Of a stretch of DNA of 64,000 bases, positions 41,980-49,226 are shown piece after piece. The notes below the pieces were generated by a model that had not been told where the DNA came from, searched no databases, and saw nothing but the letters and a program-made list of their open reading frames with translations. A program made the translations under genes and the position numbers. Origin of the DNA: Flavobacterium odoriferum (GTDB lineage Bacteria > Bacteroidota > Bacteroidia > Flavobacteriales > Flavobacteriaceae). Position 1 is the first letter of the stretch; each line of letters begins with the position of its first letter. Where the stretch lies: the NCBI RefSeq assembly GCF_025499515.1, contig NZ_JAMKFA010000005.1, forward strand, positions 186,001-250,000. The letters run 5' to 3'.

Positions 41980-43200
41980 ATGGAAAAGTTAGTACCAAAA
42001 CTACGTTTTCCTGAGTTTCAAGGAAATTGGGAAGAAAAAAAATTAAAAAATGTTTCTAATTATTTTAATGGAGGTAGTTTTGAAAATGATGTAAAAGAGG
42101 AAGGTAGATATGAGCTTATCACTCTAAAATCTGTTGATATGAGTGGGAATTTAGCGCATTCAAAAAGATATCTTGATATCGAAGTACCAACCTTAAAGAA
42201 AGGTACTCTTGTTATGATTTTAAGTGAACAATCACCAGGATTACTTGGTATGACAGCAATAATTTCAGAAGAGAATAAATATGTTCTAAATCAACGAGTT
42301 GCAGAGATAAGACCAAAAAGTGATGTTGTAAGTTATTTTTTGTCAATGGCAATTAATCGAAACCAAAAATATTTTAGCAAACATGGTGCAGGAACTAAAG
42401 TTCAAAACATTTCAAAACCAAATGTTGAAAATTACACTTTTTTATGTCCCAAACCCGAAGAACAACAAAAAATCGCCACATTTTTAACATCAGTTGATGA
42501 ACGATTAACGCTTTTAGCCCAACAAAAAGAAAAACTAGAGTTGTATAAAAAAGGCGTTATGCAACAAATTTTCTCCCAAAAACTAAGATTCAAAGATGAA
42601 AATGGCAAAGATTATCCAGATTGGGAAGAAAAGAATTTTAATGAAATTATTGAACGAACTTCAACTGGATTAAATCCAAGACAAAATTTTACTTTAGGTA
42701 AAGGAAATAATTATTATGTTACAATTAAAAATATTTCTAACGGAAAATTAGACTTTAAAAGTTGTGAAATGATTGATGATGATGCTCTAAAATTGATTAA
42801 AAAACGTTCAGATTTATCAAAAAATGATATAATAATGTCTAGTATTGGAAATATTGGTGAGGCTTATTTGTTAAAGGAAGAACCTACAAATTGGAATATA
42901 AATGAATCCGTATTTATGATTAGATCAAAAAAAGAAGTTGTCATGCCTTTGTTCATGTATTACATCTTATCAAATGATTATACAAAAAGATATTTTGAAA
43001 ATAATATGACAGGTAGTTCTTTCAAAAGTATTAAAATTGGTGATTTAAAATTAATGCCTGTTGAAATACCTTGTCTAGAAGAACAACAAAAAATTGCTTC
43101 GTTTTTATCGGCAATAGATGTTCAAATTGAGGGTGTTAGCAAGAAAATAGAGCAAACAAAACTGTTTAAAAAAGGGTTGTTGCAGCAAATGTTTGTGTAA
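41980..43200 (+). CDS. hsdS: Type I restriction-modification system, specificity subunit
   Basis: A 406-residue protein with two target-recognition domains: about 1-150 and about 205-365, each starting 'FPEFQGNWEEKKL' / 'YPDWEEKNF'. Each is followed by a conserved spacer helix ('EEQQKIATFLTSVDERLTLL' and 'EEQQKIASFLSAIDVQI'). Two different TRDs imply a bipartite, asymmetric target. It is in line with hsdM and overlaps the next start codon by one base (TAATG). Confidence 0.93.
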   Translation: MEKLVPKLRFPEFQGNWEEKKLKNVSNYFNGGSFENDVKEEGRYELITLKSVDMSGNLAHSKRYLDIEVPTLKKGTLVMILSEQSPGLLGMTAIISEENKYVLNQRVAEIRPKSDVVSYFLSMAINRNQKYFSKHGAGTKVQNISKPNVENYTFLCPKPEEQQKIATFLTSVDERLTLLAQQKEKLELYKKGVMQQIFSQKLRFKDENGKDYPDWEEKNFNEIIERTSTGLNPRQNFTLGKGNNYYVTIKNISNGKLDFKSCEMIDDDALKLIKKRSDLSKNDIIMSSIGNIGEAYLLKEEPTNWNINESVFMIRSKKEVVMPLFMYYILSNDYTKRYFENNMTGSSFKSIKIGDLKLMPVEIPCLEEQQKIASFLSAIDVQIEGVSKKIEQTKLFKKGLLQQMFV

Positions 43201-43871
43201 TGTTAGAAGAACAATTAAATAAAGAAATTTTAAATTGGTGGTATCAATTACCTGAAGTATTTAGAACTAATAAGCCAACATTTATCCATCCTCTAAATAA
43301 CAAGGCAAAAATTTTATTTGTTGGATTAAATCCTTCTGGAAATACAAACCCAGAAACTGTTATCGAAAATATTAGCAACGAAGACATTCAACAAAAAATT
43401 TGTACTGAAATTAAAGCTATTTTTGGAGATGGAACAAAACAAAGAATAGGTCAGTATAAAAGATACTACAAACCAATAACAGATATTGCAGATGATTTAG
43501 AATTAGAATTTGAACATTGCGATTTATTTCAAATGAGTTATCAAAATGCTAAAGTTGTAGTAAACGAATTATTTGATTCAAAAAATGAATTAAAACCACA
43601 ACATAAATCACATCTTTTAGTTTTTGATGAGATATATAAGTTTGTATCTCCAAATATTGTAATTACAAATAATGTAAACACAGCCAATATTCTAAAAAAA
43701 CATTTAGAATTAAAGTTTGATACCGAAACAGGCTTGTATAAAGATAAAAACAGTATATTTTTTTATTTAAATGGTATTATGTCCTATGGTAGACAAACTA
43801 AATTTGACCGTGAGCGATTAATGTGGCAAATAAAAAAAGTTTTATATCTTCACAACCCGAATAAATTTTAG
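43200..43871 (+). CDS. Uracil-DNA-glycosylase-superfamily-like protein within the RM operon
   Basis: A 223-residue cytosolic protein. 'KILFVGLNPSGNT' (about 37-49) resembles UDG superfamily motif A (GLNPG/S), and 'IVITNNVNTANILKKHLEL' (about 160-178) resembles the beta-strand/helix before the C-terminal motif. No clear His-loop motif was seen, so an active glycosylase is uncertain. It is translationally coupled to hsdS (1-bp overlap), so it is expressed with the RM system and may be an auxiliary DNA-base enzyme or an anti-phage factor. Confidence 0.45.
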   Translation: MLEEQLNKEILNWWYQLPEVFRTNKPTFIHPLNNKAKILFVGLNPSGNTNPETVIENISNEDIQQKICTEIKAIFGDGTKQRIGQYKRYYKPITDIADDLELEFEHCDLFQMSYQNAKVVVNELFDSKNELKPQHKSHLLVFDEIYKFVSPNIVITNNVNTANILKKHLELKFDTETGLYKDKNSIFFYLNGIMSYGRQTKFDRERLMWQIKKVLYLHNPNKF

Positions 43872-43938
43872 AAAAAGTCTAGTTGCAACAACTAATCATG
43901 TAATAAAAAGTTAAAAAGTAAACCTATAGGTTGATTTT

Positions 43939-44466
43939 ATGAAAATAATAGATATCTTTGCCAATAGAAAACTATACGCCGTTAAGTATGATGGTGAGGA
44001 TTTTCATGAACTAGACCGATTACTAGATTTATGGAATGATCCTGTCCATTTACAAACTTTTGTTAAAACCAATAGTAAAGATATCCCAAAAGAAAGGACA
44101 TCCTATCAGGTTATTAACGATATTCTAAACAATGTAAGCGAACTTGAAGACATATTAGATGAAATCGCAACCGATGGTAACAGACAGTTTAAAGAGTTTT
44201 TCAACCCATTATACAATCAAGAGTATAAGGTGGTGGAATTGTCAATGCAAAAAGGAAGAAAAAATTATCTTAGACTGTATGCAATAAAAATTGACGAAAA
44301 TTGCTTTTTAATCACAGGAGGAGCAATAAAGTTTACGCACTTAATGGAAGAAAGACAACACACTTTAGAAGAATTAAATAAAATCAAAAGCTGTAGAGAT
44401 TTTTTAAAATCTCATGGTGTTTTTGACGATGGTTCATTCTATGAATTTATAAACCAAGACTTATGA
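43939..44466 (+). CDS. Putative toxin of a toxin-antitoxin-chaperone module
   Basis: A 175-residue cytosolic protein. The C-terminal 'YLRLYAIKIDENCFLITGGAIKFTHLM' has the strand pattern of RelE/HigB-type toxins ('R..YAIKID...FLLTGGAIK'). The N-terminus ('MKIIDIFANRKLYAVKYDG', 'FHELDRLLDLWNDPVHL') is longer than in classical HigB. It overlaps the HTH antitoxin gene by 4 bp (ATGA). It is preceded by AGTTGCAACAACT. The toxin assignment rests mainly on gene order. Confidence 0.6.
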   Translation: MKIIDIFANRKLYAVKYDGEDFHELDRLLDLWNDPVHLQTFVKTNSKDIPKERTSYQVINDILNNVSELEDILDEIATDGNRQFKEFFNPLYNQEYKVVELSMQKGRKNYLRLYAIKIDENCFLITGGAIKFTHLMEERQHTLEELNKIKSCRDFLKSHGVFDDGSFYEFINQDL

Positions 44467-44924
44467 GTAATAAAGAAAAATTTTTGAATTTAGTTTCGGA
44501 AGAGAAATCTAATACACTTCAAAATTTAAAAGAGCGCAAGAAAAACAGAGCTATGCTACGTGAGTCACAAAGCATTGCTGTTAAAGTTTTGATGCGTTTA
44601 GATGCTCTTAAATGGACACAAAAAAAATTAGCTGAAAAGCTTGAGGTTACGCCTCAACAAGTAAGTAAAATAATTAGTGGAAAAGAAAATTTAACACTAG
44701 AAACATTGGTTAAATTACAAAATGTTTTAGAAATTCCACTTTTATTTACGGCTGTTGAAAGAGCGTTTGAAGAAATTATGGAAACCCACAAAGTAGAAGT
44801 AACTCAAGATTATGATGTTCCTGAGAATATAATAATTTCAGTTAAACCAAACACTCCTAGTGTGGTTAAATTAAGTTATAAACAAGAAACATCTACTTAT
44901 GATTATTATCCATTAGCCAATTAA
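44463..44924 (+). CDS. XRE-family HTH antitoxin
   Basis: A 153-residue protein with an XRE HTH at about 48-95: 'WTQKKLAEKLEVTPQQVSKIISGKENLTLETLVKLQNVL'. The C-terminal tail of about 60 residues ('KPNTPSVVKLSYKQETSTYDYYPLAN') is aromatic and unstructured. In HigA antitoxins of TAC systems such a chaperone-addiction tail is bound by a SecB-like chaperone. It overlaps the toxin gene by 4 bp and lies 2 bp before the third gene. Confidence 0.75.
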   Translation: MSNKEKFLNLVSEEKSNTLQNLKERKKNRAMLRESQSIAVKVLMRLDALKWTQKKLAEKLEVTPQQVSKIISGKENLTLETLVKLQNVLEIPLLFTAVERAFEEIMETHKVEVTQDYDVPENIIISVKPNTPSVVKLSYKQETSTYDYYPLAN

Positions 44925-44926
44925 TT

Positions 44927-45355
44927 ATGGAAAAGCAAATAGGATTTAAAATTATTGGCATTAGAACAGAACAGTTTGCCACAATTGAAGATAATTTAGT
45001 CGAAAAAAAGAAAATAGAAGTTTTAACAGATTTAGAATATAAAGGTAATACTGAATCTAATCAAATAGGAGCTTTTGTAACTTTTACATTTAATGCTGCT
45101 AAAAAACCTTTTATCATTTTACAAGTAAGCTGTCATTTTCAAATTGCAGAAGATTCTTGGAAAGAATGTGTAGGTAATACACATATAACTTTCCCTAGAG
45201 ATTTTATGATTCATTTAGCAATGATTACAATAGGATCAGCAAGAGGAATTCTTCACTCTAAAACAGAAGGAACTTCTTTTAACAAGTTCTTATTACCAAC
45301 AATAAATGTACATGAATTAGTTAAAGAAGATATTGTTTTTAACAGTATTAATTAA
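44927..45355 (+). CDS. SecB-like chaperone of the TAC module
   Basis: A 142-residue protein. The beta strands 'GAFVTFTFNAAKKPFIILQVSCHFQI' and the block 'FPRDFMIHLAMITIGSARGILHSKT' then 'NKFLLPTINVHELVKEDI' follow the SecB plan (strands, then an 'FPyireivs.lt...glp.l.lppinf' helix region). Length matches SecB (about 150). Located right after a toxin-antitoxin pair, it fits a SecB-TA chaperone that protects the antitoxin from degradation. It ends at a strong terminator. Confidence 0.6.
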   Translation: MEKQIGFKIIGIRTEQFATIEDNLVEKKKIEVLTDLEYKGNTESNQIGAFVTFTFNAAKKPFIILQVSCHFQIAEDSWKECVGNTHITFPRDFMIHLAMITIGSARGILHSKTEGTSFNKFLLPTINVHELVKEDIVFNSIN

Positions 45356-45360
45356 AAAAT

Positions 45361-45386
45361 AAAAGCCAAACGATTGTTTGGCTTTT
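45361..45386 (+). terminator. Rho-independent terminator
   Basis: The 11-bp perfect stem AAAAGCCAAAC / GTTTGGCTTTT with loop GATT lies 5 bp after the SecB-like gene. It separates the TAC module from hsdR. No promoter box stands out in the remaining gap to 45517. Confidence 0.9.
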
Positions 45387-45517
45387 ATTCGACTAGGGAC
45401 TCCCCAATCCTTTTTAATTAATTAAGCAAAAAACGTATAACATCAAGGCTTACGATTTTTGATTTCTTTCTCTCAAATGAGAAATGAACTTGGTACAAAA
45501 TTAATAAAAATTTGTAA

Positions 45518-48391
45518 ATGACCAGCCAACCCGAACAAATATTAGAAAACAATCTTATTGCACAATTAGCCAAATTAGGTTACAAAAAAGTCGAAATCAA
45601 AGATGAAACCGATTTGTTAGCCAATTTAAAAGTGCAATTGGAAATTCATAATAAAATCACCTTAACCGATAGCAGTTTTCAGCAAATTTTAAACTACATC
45701 AACAAAGGAAACATTTACGAAAGAGCGCAAATCTTACGTGACCGTGTTCCTTATACCAATGAACATGGCGAAACCAAAACTATTGAGTTAATCAATCAAA
45801 TCCACTGGTGTCAAAATCAATTCCAAGTTACCCAACAGGTAAGCATGGAAGGAAAATATAAAAATCGTTATGATGTTACTATCTTAATCAACGGTTTGCC
45901 CCTAGCCCAAATTGAATTAAAGCGAAGAGGATTAGAACTAAAAGAAGCGTTTAACCAAATCAACCGCTACGAAAGACATTCGTTTACTGCTGGTTTTGGT
46001 TTATTTCAATTTGTGCAATTGTTTGTCATTAGCAACGGTGTAAACACTAAGTATTTTGCTAATGCACCCATAAAAGCACGTTCGTTCAAACAAACTTTTT
46101 ATTGGACAGACGTCAGTAACAATCTAATTACTCAACTACCCGATTTTACCGATTTATTTTTAGAGCCGTGTCATTTATCCAAAATGATAACTAAGTACAT
46201 TGTCTTAAATGAATCGTATCGCATGTTGATGGTTTTACGCCCGTACCAATTTTATGCTACCGAAGCCATAGTAGAACGAGTAAAAACAACTACTAAATTT
46301 GGTTACATTTGGCATACAACAGGTTCAGGAAAAACGCTAACATCGTTTAAAACCGCCCAAATCTTAACCAATTTACCCGAAGTTTACAAAGTAGTTTTTG
46401 TGGTAGATAGAAAAGATTTGGATTACCAAACCACCAAAGAATTCAACAGTTTTTCCAAAGGAAGCATTGACGGAACCAACAATACGAATACGCTAGTTAA
46501 CCAATTGGCAGATCAAACTAAATTGATTGTTACTACTATTCAGAAGTTAAATACGGCTATTTCAAAAACTAATTATTTAAACCGTATTACTCATTTAATA
46601 GACCAACGTATTGTTTTTATTTTTGATGAATGTCACCGCAGCCAATTTGGAAAAACGCATGACGACATTAAAAACTTCTTTACAGCAAGCCAAATGTTTG
46701 GTTTCACAGGAACTCCTATTTTTGAAGAAAATGCGGGTTCTAATGAATTTGGTAAACGTACCACTGCAATGTTATTTGAAAAATGTTTGCACAAATATGT
46801 AATTACCAATGCCATTAAAGACGAAAACGTTTTAAAATTTTCGATAGAATACATCAGTACATTCAAAAGAAAAGACCAAATTTTAGACATTGAAGTTGAA
46901 GCTATTGATGAAGCCGAAGTAATGGAAGCACCACAACGTTTAAACAACATTGTGGATTATATTATTGCAAATCATAGTCGTAAGACACACAACAAATCAT
47001 TCACAGGAATGTTTTGTGTTTCAAGTGTCGAAACTTTAATCAAGTACTACCAATTGTTTCATCAAAAAAGACAAGACGGCTTGCATAATTTAAAGGTTGC
47101 AACCATTTTTTCGTATGCAGCAAACGAAGACGATGCCGAAGCAAAAGGACTTTTTATTGATGATGAATTTTCAGAGGAAAACCCAACAGAATTATTAATT
47201 GCAGCCGAACCAAAAACAGCTTACAATTCAAAACATACTAGAGAATATTTAGACGATTTTATTTCACATTACAATAAAGATTTCAATACAAATTATTCAA
47301 CAAAAGATAGCATTTCGTTTTACAACTATTACAACGATATTGCCAAACGAGTAAAAAATAAAGACATTGATATTTTACTAGTTGTAAATATGTTTTTAAC
47401 TGGATTTGACAGCAAAACATTAAATACACTTTATGTAGATAAAAACTTGAAATATCACGGTTTAATTCAAGCATATTCTAGAACTAACCGTATTTTAGAC
47501 GAAGTAAAATCGCAAGGAAATATAGTTAGCTTTAGAAACTTAAAAAAAGCTACAGATGATGCCATTCAATTGTTTTCCAATTTGGATGCCAAAGAAATCA
47601 TCATCATGGAGCCTTATGAAGATTATATTAAACTATTCAATTTAGCTTATGCTGAATTACTTGAAATTGCGCCAACGGTTGATAGTGTAAATGGTTTTAT
47701 TACAGAAGAACAAGAATTAGAATTTGTAACTGCATTTAGAGAATTAATGCGTTTAAAAAACAAATTAATCACTTTTACTGAATTTAGTTTTGAAAATCTA
47801 CAAATGGAAGAACAGACCTTTGAAGATTATAAAAGCAAGTATTTAGACTTGTATGACAAAACCAAATCGGATAGTAAAAAAGAATTAGTGTCCATTTTAG
47901 ACGATATTGACTTTGAATTGGAGCTAATCCACCGTGACGAGGTAAACGTTTCTTATATCATGCGATTATTAACTCAATTGAAAGATGAAACTTCTGAACA
48001 AGAACACGAAAAACAAAAACAAAGAATAATTGACATCATTGCTGGAGAATCTCAATTAAGAAGCAAACGAGAATTGATTGAGAGATTCATCAACAATCAC
48101 TTACCACAAATTGAAGACACCGATTTAGTTGAAGAAAAATTTGACGAATATTTAAAAGTGGAAAGAAAAGCTGCTATTCAGGAATTAAGCAATGAAGAAA
48201 ACTTAAATCAAATGATATTAGAGCAAGTTATTGGAAACTATCTTTTTACGAACAAAAAACCTCTTAGAGATGAAATTATTGCAACTATGCAACAACGACC
48301 TTCTCTAAAAGAACGTGCCTCAACAACAGAACGAATTACAAATAAAATTATCAACTTTGTAGAAACGTTTATTAGTGGTTTTGCTGGGTAA
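45518..48391 (+). CDS. hsdR: Type I restriction-modification system, restriction subunit
   Basis: A 957-residue protein, the normal length. The N-terminal nuclease domain has 'PLAQIELKRRG' (E133-L-K135, the PD-(D/E)xK core). The superfamily 2 translocase has T267-TGSGKT273, the DECH box (D370-ECH) and 'GFTGTPIF' (motif III). Motifs IV-VI follow ('DILLVVNMFLTGFDSK', 'LIQAYSRTNRI'). The C-terminal helical region binds the methylase. It translocates and cleaves unmethylated DNA. It is separated from hsdS by four genes and a terminator, so it is probably expressed from its own promoter. Confidence 0.95.
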   Translation: MTSQPEQILENNLIAQLAKLGYKKVEIKDETDLLANLKVQLEIHNKITLTDSSFQQILNYINKGNIYERAQILRDRVPYTNEHGETKTIELINQIHWCQNQFQVTQQVSMEGKYKNRYDVTILINGLPLAQIELKRRGLELKEAFNQINRYERHSFTAGFGLFQFVQLFVISNGVNTKYFANAPIKARSFKQTFYWTDVSNNLITQLPDFTDLFLEPCHLSKMITKYIVLNESYRMLMVLRPYQFYATEAIVERVKTTTKFGYIWHTTGSGKTLTSFKTAQILTNLPEVYKVVFVVDRKDLDYQTTKEFNSFSKGSIDGTNNTNTLVNQLADQTKLIVTTIQKLNTAISKTNYLNRITHLIDQRIVFIFDECHRSQFGKTHDDIKNFFTASQMFGFTGTPIFEENAGSNEFGKRTTAMLFEKCLHKYVITNAIKDENVLKFSIEYISTFKRKDQILDIEVEAIDEAEVMEAPQRLNNIVDYIIANHSRKTHNKSFTGMFCVSSVETLIKYYQLFHQKRQDGLHNLKVATIFSYAANEDDAEAKGLFIDDEFSEENPTELLIAAEPKTAYNSKHTREYLDDFISHYNKDFNTNYSTKDSISFYNYYNDIAKRVKNKDIDILLVVNMFLTGFDSKTLNTLYVDKNLKYHGLIQAYSRTNRILDEVKSQGNIVSFRNLKKATDDAIQLFSNLDAKEIIIMEPYEDYIKLFNLAYAELLEIAPTVDSVNGFITEEQELEFVTAFRELMRLKNKLITFTEFSFENLQMEEQTFEDYKSKYLDLYDKTKSDSKKELVSILDDIDFELELIHRDEVNVSYIMRLLTQLKDETSEQEHEKQKQRIIDIIAGESQLRSKRELIERFINNHLPQIEDTDLVEEKFDEYLKVERKAAIQELSNEENLNQMILEQVIGNYLFTNKKPLRDEIIATMQQRPSLKERASTTERITNKIINFVETFISGFAG

Positions 48392-48475
48392 TCGAAAAGC
48401 GGCAACCAATGGTTGCAATGTTTTATCAACCATAATTAGATAGATAGGTAAATTGATAGAAACGCACGTAATAAA

Positions 48476-48634
48476 ACTTCAATCAACGTATTTTAAACGT
48501 GAATTGATTTTACGTTGAACGTGATTACTACGTAACGTTTAACGTAAATTGAACGTAAACTTGTTTTACGTTAAACGTAAATTCAACGTAACGTTTAACG
48601 TAAATTCAACGTGAATCTATTTTACGTTTAACGT
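48476..48634. repeat. Cluster of 17 ACGT motifs (iteron-like)
   Basis: In 159 bp there are 17 ACGT tetramers, mostly as AACGTAAATT, TTTAACGTAA or TTTTACGTT. A longer unit (TTWAACGTAAATTSAACGT) occurs three times, with ACGTAAATT at 48542, 48575 and 48598. It lies between hsdR and attR; 48392-48475 holds only the small palindrome GCAACC-AAT-GGTTGC (48403-48417). It is a likely protein-binding array near the element's right end. Confidence 0.65.
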
Positions 48635-48741
48635 TATTTCTTATATGTTATTTTTAGAAAATTATTGATTATAAACCACAATAAAAAATTACTTTCAATT
48701 CTCATTTTGATTAAAAATAAAATTGTATTTTTGGTCTTATA

Positions 48742-48769
48742 ACCGTAAACATTACCGTAAACGATTTTA
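48742..48769 (+). repeat. Right paired GTAAAC site (candidate integrase arm site)
   Basis: Two CCGTAAAC units are spaced 12 bp apart, then GATTTTA. It matches 23433-23460 at 23 of 28 positions and ends 44 bp before attR. Confidence 0.5.
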
Positions 48770-48813
48770 TCAAAAAACGCTTATTTTTCGTGTAAAATAT
48801 AATGATTGGGGCA

Positions 48814-48859
48814 ATTCATAACCCTGAGGTCACGGGTTCAACTCCCGTCTTCGCTACGA
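48814..48859 (+). repeat. attR: 46-bp tRNA-Met 3' fragment
   Basis: It is identical to 23308-23353. It lacks the 5' half of the tRNA, so it is a remnant of the original insertion target and not a second tRNA gene. Confidence 0.93.
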
Positions 48860-48864
48860 GTTTC

Positions 48865-48897
48865 AAAGGTTTCAAGATTTTTTCTTGAAACCTTTTT
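48865..48897 (+). terminator. Original host terminator of tRNA-Met, displaced by the island
   Basis: The 12-bp stem AAAGGTTTCAAG / CTTGAAACCTTT with a 7-nt loop and a T run begins 6 bp after attR. In the uninterrupted chromosome it would directly follow tRNA-Met. The rest of 48898-49226 is AT-rich leader with no other recognisable feature. Confidence 0.8.
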
Positions 48898-49226
48898 TAT
48901 TATATTCATTTTCAAAATCAACATCTTATAACTTACTGAATATTAAAGTTGTATATTTTTATTTGATAAATAATTTATACAACTTGTCTTGATTTTTTTT
49001 ACAATATATTCCCAAAACGAACCACTTATCCAAAAATCTTCATCAGTTATTAATTAGTAATTGATATTCAGTCTTATAATAATAAACTTTGCTTAACAGT
49101 GAAGTAATCCATAGCGCCATAAAATTTATATTTCTTCGAATTATACTCAAAAAACAGCATTTATACCCAAAAATCTATTCACTGAAATGAACTAAAACGA
49201 ATACTAATTTTAAATGCAAACAATTT

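Larger units (their letters stand above)
23308..48859. mobile_element. 25.5-kb tRNA-Met-integrated genomic island carrying defence cargo
   Basis: It is bounded by identical 46-bp repeats (23308-23353 and 48814-48859) that copy the 3' part of tRNA-Met. A tyrosine recombinase gene lies just inside the left end. Inside are an Xis-like HTH gene, RepA-like and primase-like genes with iterons, an array of cassettes with attC-like sites, a type I restriction-modification system, and a toxin-antitoxin-chaperone module. No relaxase, coupling protein, T4SS or phage structural gene was seen. It is therefore best described as an integrative element or island that may be mobilised in trans, not a complete ICE or prophage. 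Confidence 0.9.

Noticed and set aside
23354..48813. Complete integrative conjugative element or prophage
   Set aside because: No relaxase, VirB/Tra, coupling protein, or phage structural, packaging or lysis genes were found among the ORFs.
48814..48859. A second tRNA-Met gene
   Set aside because: Only the 3' 46 bp are present, without acceptor 5' strand and D arm; it is the attR remnant.
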